Of a DNA stretch of 64,000 bases, positions 1-12,184 are shown in pieces. Position numbers and translations under genes: made by a program. Position 1 is the stretch's first letter. The number at the start of each line of letters is the position of its first letter. This stretch comes from Datisca glomerata (taxonomy: Eukaryota; Streptophyta; Magnoliopsida; Cucurbitales; Datiscaceae). The notes under the pieces were generated by a model. That model was not told the origin of the DNA. It was given only the letters and a program-made list of their open reading frames with translations, and searched no databases. The stretch spans positions 372,001-436,000 of the forward strand of contig QANY01005826.1 in NCBI GenBank assembly GCA_003255025.1, in the 5' to 3' direction.

Positions 1-1330
1 CAAAAATTATCTAGAACATAATTTAGATTTCAGAACTAGATTTCAATTAAACATAAAGTAGATTTCAATCAAATATAAACTAGATTTCGTAACTCTAAGC
101 CCATATTTTATAATCCAAAAATTTTAATTTTTTACAAACCTAAAACCATATTTTCAAAACCCTAAACCATATTTTCAGAACCCTATAATCAAATTAAAAC
201 CCTAAATCAGTTAAATAAAACCCTAAATCAATAAAGAGACTTCTCATCTTGAAGCTTAAATTGATTTTCAAAACCTAAAAAATCTAAAGAAGAATCAAAA
301 TATCTTTTATATGTGGTCTCAAGGAGTCACTTGCTGCCTTGAGCATCTTTCGTAATTTTCAAGTAAAATCGGTCCCCTATTTGACATTGTATCTGCTAAA
401 ATGGAGAATAAAAAATTCAGAATAATCTGGAAATGAGAAAGAAAGACACATGGTATATTTTGTAAAGTTTTGTAAATATTAAAAACTTTAAGGGGGGAAA
501 GAAAGACACATGGTATATTTTGTAAAGTTTTAAAATGTCAAGGGGAAAATGAAGAAACATGATATATTTTATAAATTCTAAATTGTTTAGGGGGGAAAGG
601 GAGACACATGGTACATTTGATAAATTTTAAACAGTTTAAGGGAAGAAAAATAAGAAGCGGAGTTTTTTTTATAAATTTTAAAATATTTAAAAGGGGAAAA
701 GAAGGACACAGGATTTATTCTTGAAATTTAAATAATTAAGGGGAGAAGCATGATATAAATATTTTAAACATATTATGTGCTACAACTTTAAAATATCGGG
801 TATATTTTATAATTTTTAAAAAATTAAGAAAAAAAAGAAAATATAGGGTTTACTTTATAAATTTTAAAAATAATAAAAAAAGAACTTGATACATAAATTT
901 TAAACAAATATCTAATGTGTAGTAACTTTGCTAACATAGTGTATACGTGTAAAAAAATGTGTATGTCATATCAATAAATCATTATATTTTTAACAGATTA
1001 TGAATGAAGTGATGAGATTAAAACATATTATTAATTTTGATGATGTAATTGAAAAAAATAAAATTATAGTAATAAAATTGAAACTAAATAACTGTGCGCA
1101 GTCATGTTCTTCCACGCGGCAGATTGGACAGCAATTTGGAATTTGGAGAACTTCATCAGCCAGATTTCCAAATCCCTACCATCTCTGATCTCTGGAATCT
1201 CCAAGTCTCCTTCTTAAACCGTTCGATTAGAATCTACATATATCATATAAATTTATTGCCCCCGCCTCTTTATTTCCCTCCATCCGCTGCCAGCCAACGC
1301 AACCCCGACTCTTCTTGGAATTTCGAGAGA
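1..1330. other. AT-rich flank with degenerate repeats
   Basis: No gene is visible here. Positions 110-230 carry several copies of the telobox-like word AAACCCTAAA, common in plant promoters and intergenic DNA. From about 425 to 760 a degenerate unit of roughly 55-65 bp recurs (a purine-rich stretch, then GACACATGGTATATTTT, then an AT run), best preserved at 431-475 and 494-533. The last 130 bases upstream of 1352 are presumably the 5' UTR and core promoter of the eIF4B-like gene. A TATA-like CATATAAATT lies near 1245. Short open frames here look like chance. Confidence 0.55.
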
Positions 1331-1351
1331 GGAATTCTAGATTGAAAAACT

Positions 1352-3005
1352 ATGGCTGCAATAGTGTCTCCGTGGGGAAAGCCCGGCGCTTGGGCTCTTG
1401 ACTCCGAAGAAAAAGAATCCGAACTCCTCAAAGACCATCAAAATGATCAACTGAAGCAGCAAACTGAGCCCACCGCCGATTTCCCCTCCCTCTCGGCCGC
1501 TGCCGCCACCAAGCCTAAGAAGAAGAAGGGACAGACCGTTTCCCTTGCCGAGTTCGCATCCTATGGTGGCGCCAAGCCGAAACCCACCGAACAGAAGGGC
1601 CTTACACACGAGGATCTCATAACTCTTCCCACCGGACCTCGCCAACGAAGTGCCGAGGAGCTGGATCGCTCCAAGTTAGGCGGAGGTTTTAGAAACTACG
1701 GAGATGACTCGTCTAATTCGAGATGGGGTTCGTCTAGGGCTTTTGATGAATCAAGGAAGAACGGCGGTGGGTTTGGTAGGGAGTCAGGCAGGGAAGCAGC
1801 TCCTTCCCGTGCCGATGAGATTGATAATTGGGCAGCGGCGAAGAAGCCAATGGTGGGGAATGGACCCGAGAGGAGGGAAAGAGGATGGTTTTCCGATTCG
1901 CAGGCGTCAAAAGCGGACGAGTCTGAAAGTTGGGTTTCCAGTAAAAGCTTTGTACCGTCGGAGGGACGGAGATTTAGTGGTACTGGCGGAGGCTTTGACA
2001 GAGATCGGAGAGGAGGGTTCACTTCTAATGGTGGGGGTGCCGATTCGGACAGTTGGGGTAAGAAGAGGGAGGAGAGTAATGGTGGAAGCGTCAGTGAGAG
2101 GCCGAGGCTTAATTTGCAGCCACGTTCAGTGCCTTCGAGCAACGGAAAGCCGGAGGACCCGGGAGTGGTGGCGAAGTCTAAGGTTTCAAATCCATTCGGA
2201 GAAGCGAGGCCGAGAGAGGATATTTTGGCTGAGAAAGGGCAGGATTGGAAGAAGATTGATGAGCAGCTAGAGTTAATGAAGATTAAAGGTGCAGCTGCGG
2301 AGGAGGATGGAAAATCAGATGGAACTTCGTTTGGGAAAAGAAGTCTGGGAATTGGAAATGGTCGGGCATGTGATGATAGGGCTGAAAGGAGTTGGAGGAA
2401 GCCAGAAACGTTAGAGGCTCATCCCGAAAGGTTTGTTTAGTCATTGGAGACTGGAGAGATTTATCAATCAATTTTTAGTTTGTTAAGTTGCAATTACAAT
2501 CTGATGTGATTTAGGATTGCTGTTGTGATGTTTTTCTTGCCAAAATAGTGTTGCTTACGATTATCTGAGGTAGGTAATTTTTGTATGCTTCGTTATTAGG
2601 ATTATCTGTTCTGTTCTCAGTGATGTTCATACTGTGGAGTATTTTAATGTTGTTTCAAAGCATGCTAAGTAGTTATGGAGCATAATGAAGTATTTGCTCC
2701 TGCCTAATTCCATTTTTAGTTTCTGCATTTGCTACTGTTTAAGATACAGAACCTTTTTGGGATGCAAGATTCAAGCATTGCCTTGTTTGTACATTCCGAG
2801 TTATAGATTCTTATTTAAAAGTTATGAACTAGCCAGAGTCAGATATTAGCTGTTCATGGGTGATGCAACTGGAACATATTCTGGTGATGGAAGGAATGAA
2901 GGAACCGTTTCTCGTTTCGTTACGCAATGCTCATTAATTGTGTTTTTGCCTTTTGGTTGCAGTGTACAGCCAACTGAAAAAAATGGATCTGGTGAAGAAA
3001 ACTGA
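1352..3005 (+). CDS. Plant eIF4B-like translation initiation factor
   Basis: Two exons, 1352-2430 and 2963-3005, give 373 residues. The donor is AAAG/GTTTGT and the acceptor is TTGCAG. The splice joins AG to T, making a Ser codon, and continues VQPTEKNGSGEEN before TGA. Reading through the donor would add only Phe-Val and stop, so splicing is clearly preferred. The protein has the conserved N-terminus SPWGKPGAWALDSEE, a SLAEFASYGG motif near residue 70, a long Gly/Ser/Arg/Asp-rich middle, an ERPRLNLQPRS motif near residue 250, and a C-terminal SNPFGEARPREDILAEKG block. These match plant eIF4B. In that family the protein binds RNA and stimulates the eIF4A/eIF4F helicase during scanning in the cytosol. 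The start is the first ATG, in a good context (G at +4). It resembles the eIF4B3 branch from memory, so the branch is tentative. Confidence 0.9.
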
Positions 3006-5470
3006 TAAAGGGTAGAGCTTGCTTGATGCTTGTGTTACTGAAATTTGAGAGACTAAATTATCAATAGCTATTGGGTTAATGAAACCTTTAGGTTTTTCCT
3101 TGCATGCTTTATATATTGTAATGCTTGGCTTTGATGTCTGTGGAGAACAGTCAATTTTGTAGGGAACAAGTTGGATTTGTAGACTCTAAATTTTGACCTA
3201 TATTATTTTCTTTCGTTCATTGCCCATTTCAAATTTATTGTTTTACAGATCACTGTTTACTCAAAACATGTGATCAAATAAATGTGATGCTTCTGTTAAT
3301 CTTTCCAAGATTCGAGAGCTGGAATAATGGGATACTGCATAATGTCTCTATGTATCTGCTGCAATCAACACTGACATAAACAATGCATGAAATCATTGAA
3401 ATGTGTGGTATGCTGCTTTCTAAAAATTGCCAATATGATAGTGGATTAGAATCATCTGTTAGTCAGATCCGGATGAATCAGATTCGAGTATGAAAAAAGA
3501 ATAAAAATTAGACTTGTTTTACACTTTAGTAGCGGGCTAAACTTGTCTATTGAAATCTACACGAATAGTCAGATTTGATCCAACTGTCTATCTTTGTTGT
3601 TAAACAATAACAGTTTATGGGTTAGAAATTATAGTAGATGATTTTCTTTATTAAATTATATGTAACAATGATCTTTAATTTATATAGATATAAAAATGAT
3701 TATATTTAAGTGTAGAAATTTTTTATTTTTGTTAAACTTATTATTTTGCTCTATTTTAACTAACTTTCTGTTGAAAGTTAGCATAATAATTGCAAGCCCA
3801 CTGAGCATCTAAGATTTTCCCAGAGGGTAACAAAGCACCAGAAACGATTAAGGTTTCAAATAGATAGTGTATATCTGCCTCATCGTTGAAAACCAATTGA
3901 CTAATTGAATCAAAATTCAAACGAAGTTTTTAATCACTTTAAACCCAATTTAACAGTAGAATAAGTAAACTCCATCTAATCTGAATACCAAAATTCATCC
4001 TGTAAAAATAGCATGGTCGAGATAATCCATGAAAGCGTTCTAGACTAGCTTCCAGTTGATAAAAAAAATAATTAACTGAGAACCCAATGAATTAGACAAA
4101 AATGAAAGGTAATGAAAAGAGAGAGATGGGAGAGACAATTGCATGAGGCGCTTGCATGTCGACATTGGCTCACGGTGGCCGCTCTCGATGGCTCGATACC
4201 TCAGTTGCTCGGTGATTGAGGAGGTTTTCTCGGTAAAATCACGTGAGGGAGATGGGAGAGAACTATGTTGATGGACAACTTTTTTAAAGTGTTTTGCTAA
4301 GTGACCAGAACTTTCTTTCTTTGCAAAAAGAGCCATTTTTATGGGCTGAGCGTCTTTTTTGTTCTTCTACATTCATGCTCTTATGATAAGTAGCAAGAAG
4401 TACATGGAGGATGACTTCGACGCCATCGTAAAAAAGTTGGGGTTAATCCCCAAAAATTGTGATGTGGATGAGGAATTTAAGAGGCGGGCTAGAGCATTGG
4501 TGATGGAAAAAGGTAATTAATGCAAAATCCAACTTGAATGAGGACGATCGAAGCGTCAGAATCGACTAATGAGGTCATAAATAACAAACCTTAATCGTTG
4601 AATGAGGCAATCTTAGTGAATCCATTGAAGGATTTGAGGTGGTGACCAATGTAGATGAAAAGCATCATCTCATGCCGTAGTGAGAGAAGTATGTAAAGGC
4701 CAAAATTCATTTTCAAATATGGGTTGATGAGCTTGGTTCTTTGCTAAAACCCTGAAGAATATCAGAGTTTTTCACCTGACTCTCAATTTATTGTTAAGGT
4801 ATAAGCATATGGAATTTTTCTTCGATAGATTAAAGATGGAATTGATGGGCTTGAATTGGGAATGAAATTGGAAGGAGAGGAAATCAATATTGTGTGTTTT
4901 GAATTTATGTAAGAGATTTAGATTTCGTGAAACTGTTCGAGTTCCATATACTTCAAAAAGAGAAATTGGAGGAGAGCTTGTACGTTTGATGTTTTATTAG
5001 CATACGGCTGCTTGGATGAGAGTTGGAATGGAAATGTTGCTTTATCCTATCATCTTTCAGTTCCACTTTTTTTCTTTTTCAATCGCAACAATTTTGTATA
5101 TGGTATAGATTTGTATACCATAGTAACTATACTATTAGTAAATAAGTACATACGGTCAATATACCATATGTTCATCTGTCTTACCTCACTTTCATCCCTC
5201 TTATCACCCTCTCTCCATCCCCCTCTCTCTTAAACAAAAAAGATTTGTGAGTGATTTGTATAATAGATGACTCACTATATTACCCTTCCAATTTATGATT
5301 CAATTGAAGAGAATCAAAAGTCAAGATTTATGCTGCTAGACTTTAGAGGAGATGATTGGCTGAGTATGAACAAACACAACAGTTGTGGTGAAAAAATAAA
5401 AGAGAAAAGGAGTTCGACAGATTGTCGACACGTATGAGTCGTACCAGCAATGAAATCTACTTAAGTAGTT
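3006..5470. other. Intergenic region, no supported gene
   Basis: The first few hundred bases are probably the 3' UTR of the eIF4B-like gene. The rest is AT-rich. A 46-residue open frame starts at 4383 (MISSKKYMEDDFDAIV and onward, ending at a TAA near 4520). It is acidic and basic in patches and could be the remnant of an old element, but I do not recognise it. A perfect 9-bp inverted repeat, TATGGTATA/TATACCATA, lies at 5099-5122 inside a TATA-rich stretch that may be a small MITE fragment. Open frames near 4040-4336 and 5012-5233 have no recognisable features. Confidence 0.5.
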
Positions 5471-5479
5471 TGATATATA

Positions 5480-6401
5480 TATATAATTTAAGTAATAAAA
5501 TGATCTTATTTATTAATTCGATTATTTCTCCATTATAAGTATGGAATTGAACTTTTAGTGATTATAAAATGTATTTACAGAATATTTTCATGTAGTCCAT
5601 TGATATAATCATTCCATGTAGTTATGTCCTTTAATTATTGATTCGTAAATTAAAATTGGTCAAAATTACCATTTACCCTTCTATTACCTCTTGATCTGTA
5701 AATATCATTAATTCACTAGTGAATGACTAATTTATAACCATATTATAAATTTGAGTTCAATTACCATTCAGTTCCAGAATAACGCTCAAGGGAATCAATA
5801 TATGATCTGTTAGGAAAACTTAGATTTCAAATCTTGTAAGATCATGTTCTTAGTCATTCATATCATTGAATCTCCAAAACAAAAGTCACTAGCCTGTTTT
5901 ACAAAGAAACTGTAACGACTGAATCAAAAGATCCAGTAGATATGTATAGAAATCCATGACTACTCAAGATTCAGACCGATCTACGTATAATCGTCAGATA
6001 TATGTGTATTAAATTTTTATGATAAATGATAAGTTAATAAATATATTAATTTACGTCGGTCATGTCGTATATAATCTTATTATATAAAGTACATTCACTA
6101 AGATATCTACCACATCAATGATCCGGATTTAGATCACATCCATTCATAATACTTAGTTAACCATACTAACAACCATTCATTAAAGATTCTATACTTTAAT
6201 ATGTTACTGATATTTTTATTCATTATCTATAATCTTAATCCTCTCGTACCAATATAAAATCATAGTCTCATTAATGAATATGAAATTTTCAGATATTTGT
6301 ATAAATTATTCAACAATAATTTAAAAGAACAATTATAAGGAAAAAAGTAATATCCATTAAATTTCATATCAAAATATCAATACACATGCTTTCAGGGCAT
6401 T
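5480..6401 (-). repeat. Copia LTR fragment (family of the 48-55 kb element)
   Basis: Read on the minus strand, this block aligns by eye along most of its length with the LTR sequences at 48321-49118 and 53925-54620. The shared start is TAATGC.CT.AAAG.ATGTGTATTGA. A landmark word near the middle, GGTTCACTA/ATGGTTGCTAGTA, is close in the other copies. Near 5580-5700 it keeps a segment (rc: GACATAACTACATGGAATG) that continues into 54600 but is lost from the 48 kb copy. No internal coding region follows on either side, so it is a solo LTR or a truncated end. It abuts the LINE fragment to its right. Confidence 0.75.
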
Positions 6402-6419
6402 AAACTTCTCTTCTTGAAT

Positions 6420-8960
6420 AAATGCTTCCTCATAGTCCTTTCTAACGAACATACCTCTTTAAAATCCACCAAACTGTGAGAATAAGCTTCCGTAAGCTTG
6501 GCATGTGTTGTAATCTACTAGAATTAGCATTAATTTTCTTCCTCCTCCATTGAACAATAGAATTTCGAGTTCTAGCAAATTTATCCGAGACCTGACCGCC
6601 ATTAGTATCATACCCCTCCGACGCCCACGCAAATTTAATCAGCTCCCTACACTCTTCAAACCATCTCCTATCGTACTTGAACTGCTGCATGTATCTTATC
6701 CTCTCATTAACTCTATCTAGCAATAACGCTAAATGGTCCGAACCAGGAGATGTTAAATGATAGAGCCTCGCAGACTGATAGTCGTGAAGCCAATCCGGAT
6801 GGGCAAAAAGTCTATCCAGTCTCTCCTTAATCAGATTTGGATAATTATGCTTGTTGATCCAGGTAAAGGGCGGATCCACAAAGCTGATATCCACCAGGTT
6901 ACAGTTGTTCAAAAAATATGATAGTAAGCTGAAACTGTTGGGATCTCGGGCATTACCTCCAAATTTCTCGTCAGATTGCACCAGATCATTAAAATCCCCA
7001 ATACCAATGCAAGCCTCAGAACAAGCTTTAATACAATTGCCAAGAGAGATGAATTGATGTACATGAACCTCAAGCTCATGGCTAATATAAACTACAAATA
7101 ATCTCCAAACTTTAGAATTAACCACATCCACAACCCGGACTTCAATAAAAAAGTTTTCATACTTAATCAGTTGAACTGAATTATCATCCTTCCAGAACAC
7201 CGTAAGACCACCTTTGGTACTGTCCGGATTCACAACTAACGAACTCGAAGCATTGACAATCGCTTTACGTTTTTCCACTATTTTACTCTTATTCTTTGTT
7301 TCAAGCAAAAATAAAATAAAATCTAGGGAATGGGTTCTAGCTAACCCTTACAATTTGAAAACTGTCAAGGATTCCCCCACACAATGACAATTCCACCACA
7401 GGACTTTCATTGATAACTTTGGGGCCAGTTAGGGTTGGCTACCTCTACCTTATCAGTAACATCACGCTGAATCTGTATATCCTATTTAATTCTCTTTGCT
7501 TGACCCTATTTCGGAACACTAATAAAAGAATCCCCAGAATCACTCACTCCCTTACATTTTCCTCCATGTAATAAGACTGGATTACCATTCATACCCATAT
7601 TCAGATTATTGTTCATAGAAGTAGACCCATCCAGAACTGGAGCCCCTTCTCCCCACCCGTAAAATCAATTACCATACCCATACCTTCCACCTCAACATTG
7701 ATAAGGTTAGCCAAGTTAAGATCTGAATTAAAAGCTCATCCATCTCCGTGATTTCTATCCATCATCAAATTATCAAAAATATCACAATTAATCTGGATCC
7801 CTGAATTCACGTGCACAATCTCCCTTCTACCCTCTATATCCTTATTAGCAGGAAGAGTTTTTTACTACCAGATCAATCTGTATCTCAGAAATCACGCCCT
7901 CCATTTTTCTAGCTTCATCTTTATCCTTGTCAACATAAAAAAATTTTGTACCACCCAAGATATACGCCTAAACTACCTTGTTGGGAATCAAGGGATTCAG
8001 AAAGTTACTGTCTGAATTACGATCCATACCCTTCTCCACCGCTGACTGCACAACTGTAACTTGCCTAGCCGTGAAACTTCAGTTGGATGAGCTCGTCGGA
8101 GAGCTTGATGGTGGAGCATATTGGAACCCTTCCTTCTGGCTTCGTCTACTACCCCAAGTTCCTATAAGGTTATGGATTGAAGCTTTCACCTAGTCCCCAT
8201 ACTTACTTTCCATCTCCACACCAATTTTAATGCCATCTCTTCTAATTGAACAATGTAATTCTTCATGACCAATAAGACCACAGTGAAAGCAGAACTTAAA
8301 CAGCCTCTCATATTTGCATCAAATCCAAATTTTTGCTCCGTTATTCTGAATAAACACCCCTCTAACTAAAGGTTGTGTAACCTTAATATCCATTTTAATT
8401 CTAATGAATTTCCTCTGTTCAACACCATCCCGAACAACTCATTCTTCGACATCTATCACCTTACCAATATGTTGACCAATAAGTTTACCAACATTTTTTT
8501 CGTTACATTCAATTGGCAGACCATGAAGTTGAATTCAAAAAGGACTCAAATAAAAATTAGTATAAGTCAGATTCAAAGTCATCCTCCGTGGCAAAAACAT
8601 GACTAATTGATCGTCAAAAAGTCACGAACCATTCTCCATAACGAAATTCATTTTGGACTCCTCATGAAAAATAATCTGGAAAATATTGTGCTCAATTTCA
8701 AGAAACCTCACTCCATCCTCCAAGTTTCATGTTTTTAATAAAGCATCATGAAACTCATCTCATTAATCTTTTTGGACGTTAGAACTTTTGCCATTAAACT
8801 CAGATGATAAATCTCAATTTCTTTAAAATTAGCACCATCAGAAATCTCGATCTCCACTTCTTCAATAGAAGTGAGAGCTAATCCCTTAGCCATCTCTTCA
8901 ATGGCCTCAGAGATATCATCAGCCTCTCATGTACTCATATTGTTAGTACAACGATGAGAA
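6420..8960 (-). mobile_element. Decayed LINE (L1-type non-LTR retrotransposon)
   Basis: On the minus strand the order is ORF1-like remnant (8960 down to about 7400) then ORF2 endonuclease (7308 down to 6442), the usual L1 order. The ORF1 part keeps a DUF4283-like stretch (LHGLPIECNEKNVGKLIG near 8550-8480) and a zinc knuckle CFHCGLIGHEELHC near 8300-8250. It is broken by several stops and frameshifts. No reverse transcriptase follows the endonuclease: the element stops at about 6420, where the reverse-oriented LTR fragment begins. The missing RT end (3' in LINE orientation) is unusual because most truncated LINEs lose the 5' end, so a later deletion or the LTR insertion is the likely cause. 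Confidence 0.8.
6442..7308 (-). pseudogene. LINE ORF2 endonuclease domain (EEP fold), truncated
   Basis: An open frame of 288 codons on the minus strand. It matches the exonuclease-endonuclease-phosphatase domain found at the N-terminus of plant L1 ORF2. Visible landmarks are a GGLTVFWKDD segment, the GIGDFNDL motif (Asp and Asn of the active site), PPFTWINKH, the ERLDR motif, and a C-terminal GSDHLALLL (catalytic Asp-His pair). This domain nicks target DNA at the start of target-primed reverse transcription. The usual N-terminal NxRGL start and the downstream reverse transcriptase are absent, so this is a fragment and not a working protein. That it is still open over 288 codons suggests the element is not very old. 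Confidence 0.85.
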
Positions 8961-9317
8961 ATCTCAAGAGCAATTGAAAAAAACTTCTAAACATCTAGGA
9001 AAGAAAGAAAAAGACAATTATTAAGGATTAGAACACTGAGAGAGGAAAATGGCCTCTATGAGAGAGAAAAACATGAATTGAATAACGCGAATGATGAGGC
9101 GAAATATAGTGAAAAAAATGTGAAAATGCAATTTGGTTATTTAGATTTTAGATTTTACTAAAACCAATAATAACTAGTATATTTAATTGAGATTACTGGA
9201 AAAAAAATTCAAGTACTTGGCATTAAGTTTCTTCCATTGAAGTGTGGGTTAATTTCTAATCTACTTCATCTTTGTTTCATTTGATTTATAATCTACAGTG
9301 CTCACTGCTCAGAGGAC

Positions 9318-11295
9318 ATGAGGCGAAAACAAATGTTGCTTACCAATGGACCACCATTAATCACTTTCTTAATCTTTTCTCTATTTATCAACACGGTCAA
9401 CGCTTCGCAGTTCATAGTCAATGAAGCCACCATTAGCGAAATCCAGAGTGCTTTCTCTGCAGACAAACTTACCTCCAGACAGCTCGTTGACTTCTACTTG
9501 CACAAGATTGAGACTCTCAACCCCGTGCTTCGTAGCGTTCTGGAGGTAAACCCTGACGCGCGGGATCAAGCAGAGAAAGCGGATCAACAGAGGAAGGAGG
9601 CGAATCATCGCCGTAAGCACCTGGGAGAGCTTCATGGCATTCCGGTGTTGCTCAAGGAGAGCATTGCGACTAAGGACAAGATGAATACGACTGCTGGGTC
9701 GTTTGCGCTGCTTGGCTCGAAGGTCCGTCGGGATGCGACGGTGGTGAAGAGGCTGAGGAAAGCAGGGGTTGTGATTTTGGGGAAAGCTAGTCTCACGGAA
9801 TGGTACGGGACTCGTTCTATGACCATGCCCGACGGTTGGAGTGCCAGAGGCGGACAAGGCTCGGTTAGTAATTACTTTTGAGTGGTCAATGAATTTAACT
9901 AATCTAATCTCATTTATTGAGAAAGGAATGGTATTGTTGTTTATGAGAGAGCCTGCGATATTTACATGCAGAATCCATATGTAAAAGGGAGGGAAACATG
10001 TGGGTCGAGCAGTGGATCTGCAATTTCAGTGGCGGCAAACATGGTGGCTGTATCACTCGGGACTGAAACTGATGGCTCAATCATATGCCCATCTGATTAC
10101 AACTCAGTTGTTGGCATTAAACCCACTGTTGGTCTCACCAGCAGGGCTGGAGTTATTCCAATCTCCCCTCGCCAGGACTCAATTGGGTAATTTTCTTCTC
10201 ACTCTTTTACCTTCACAAGCTTGAAACTTTAGCTAACAGATTACCATCGTCAACATAAAACAGGCCAATATGCAGGACAGTTTCGGATGCTGTCTATGTG
10301 CTTGATGCAATAGTAGGTTATGATCCAAGAGACCGTAATGCAACAAAGGCAGCAGCTAAGTTCATACCTGTAGGTGGCTATAAACAATTTCTCAACCAAG
10401 ATGGACTTGCAGGGAAGAGATTGGGTGTCGTGAGAAATCCATTTCTCGGAGCTTACAATGGATCCGCTGCCATTCGAATCTTCGAGTCTCATATCAATCT
10501 GATAAGGTGACAGATGGAGTATTTTTATTTATATCCGCCCATGATCAACCAAGATTAGATATCTGAAATTTCTTACCTAATTTGTTTTGACGATTCTAGG
10601 AGTAAAGGCGCGACCATAGTTGACAACCTGGAAATAGCAAATATTGATACCATTCTGAATCCCATTCAGAATGGAGAATTGATTGCATTATTAGCTGAGT
10701 TTAAACTTGGCATAAATGAATACCTGGAAGATTTGATCAAGAGTCCAATTAGATCATTGGCGGACATCATCTCCTTCAACATAAACCACCCTGAATTGGT
10801 TTTTGTCCTTCAATAGAACTTAAGAAAATTCATTTAACACTTCCTCTAGTTTAAAAATGACATATAAGTTCATTTTGTTAAAGGAGAGCTATGTGATGGT
10901 TGCAGGAGATGATGATGGAGTATGGTCAGGATGCATTTCTGTTGTCCGAGCAGACAAACGGGATTGGAGAAACAGAGACAGAAGCAATACATATGTTGAG
11001 AGTTCTGTCGGAAGAAGGGTTTGAGAAACTAATGAAGGATAATAAGCTTCATGCCATTGTAACACTTGGCTCCAGTGCTGCAACTGTCCTTGACATAGGA
11101 GGCTACCCAGCAATATCTGTCCCTGCTGGATATGAAAGCAATGGAATGCCATTTGGAATCCTTTTTGGTGGGATGAAGGGGACTGAACCTAAGTTGATAG
11201 AGATTGCTTATGCATTTGAACAAGCAACTTTGGCACGAAGGCCTCCACCTTCTGTTGATCACTTGGTTGATAACAAATTTTACCTTTGGGTATGA
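9318..11295 (+). CDS. Amidase signature family protein, copy 1 (probable secreted amidase)
   Basis: Five exons: 9318-9863, 9972-10186, 10264-10506, 10600-10798, 10906-11295, 530 residues in total. All junctions keep frame and use GT-AG. A hydrophobic stretch at residues 12-28 ending near VNAS looks like a signal peptide. The amidase-signature catalytic triad can be placed at Lys113 (VLLKES), Ser194 (CGSSSGS) and Ser218 (ETDGSI). The 24-residue spacing of the two serines is that of the family. Members hydrolyse C-N bonds of amides; the plant branch is of the type annotated as probable amidase At4g34880, with substrate unknown. The residues after the catalytic Lys are Glu-Ser, where copy 2 has Asp-Asn. 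Copy 2 lies 0.9 kb downstream in the same orientation. No frame break is seen. Confidence 0.88.
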
Positions 11296-12184
11296 AAGAT
11301 TTTGTGCTAACGGTTGCTACAAGAACAAGAACGCACCTACATTACTATTTCATTGACTCTTGAGCATGATCCACTTTTTTAGCTAATTAATCCTTGTACT
11401 TTGACATTTACCAAATTGCCCCTTAGGCTTCTAACTGTGAATCTCAAACTCTGATCCTACATATATTTAACTCATCAAACACTTTTATTCAAGTTGTTCT
11501 AGCGTACAAGCTCTGTGCTGTACATGTTTTTTTGGTAGATATGTACTCAGAATTCACGTTTACTCATGTAATACAACTCCTGCTGTTCTGACAAACAGTA
11601 AGAGATTCGGATTCAGAAATCACTACCAGAAAAGGGTTTTGAGGAGTTGATGAAGGACAAAAGTGTATCAGAATACAATCATTTTCTTATCCAATCAGAG
11701 TCCACGGGCTTTTCATTAACATATTTGGATAGAAATGCCTTAAATACCAAAATACAAACACTAAACTAAAAGCAAATGATGCAGTCCCTTATTAACATAT
11801 TTGCCGGATATGGACGGCAGACGCTGACTTGTATTGATGCGATTACATGTCCTAATCTCTACCTTTCTTACTTCAGTCTATACAATGGAAGGTAAATACA
11901 AGAAAAAGGACCAGAACCAACAACCAAGTCAATTGCCTAAAACAAGTAGAAAATACAAACAGAAGTTCATTGCTGTTCTGTCAGAAGAAATCTCTCCATG
12001 CTCAAGAATCATTCATAAAGAATATAAATTTATTCCTTAATCAACTTCCCATACCAGAAGATAAGCTACAAATGAATAACACCAATTGCCTTATATTATA
12101 ATTAACTGTCACATAATATATACTCAATTGATGCTCGCAGAGGCTAATGAGTGATTGATCAAACAGCGTAAATTTGTTCACCTC
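11296..12184. other. Spacer between amidase genes with an amidase relic
   Basis: The first part is the 3' flank of amidase copy 1. At about 11619-11665, one frame reads LPEKGFEELMKDK, clearly related to the LSEEGFEKLMKDN of the last exon of copy 1 (near 11010-11040). The frame then runs into unrelated sequence. This relic suggests that a further amidase copy once lay here and was mostly deleted. The remainder, up to the start of copy 2, shows no gene; an open frame at 11834-12040 has no family features. Confidence 0.6.

Noticed and set aside
1337..2270. Long frames on both strands over the eIF4B exon (for example 1704-2270 plus and 1696-2142 minus)
   Set aside because: They are shadows of the eIF4B coding frame in GC-richer DNA and lack family similarity.
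4040..4336. 98-codon open frame on the minus strand
   Set aside because: No family motif, low-complexity hydrophobic end, AT-rich context; the length is within chance expectation.
12155..12184. Earlier start for amidase copy 2
   Set aside because: The frame is open upstream, but the first codon there is TTG; the first ATG is at 12185.
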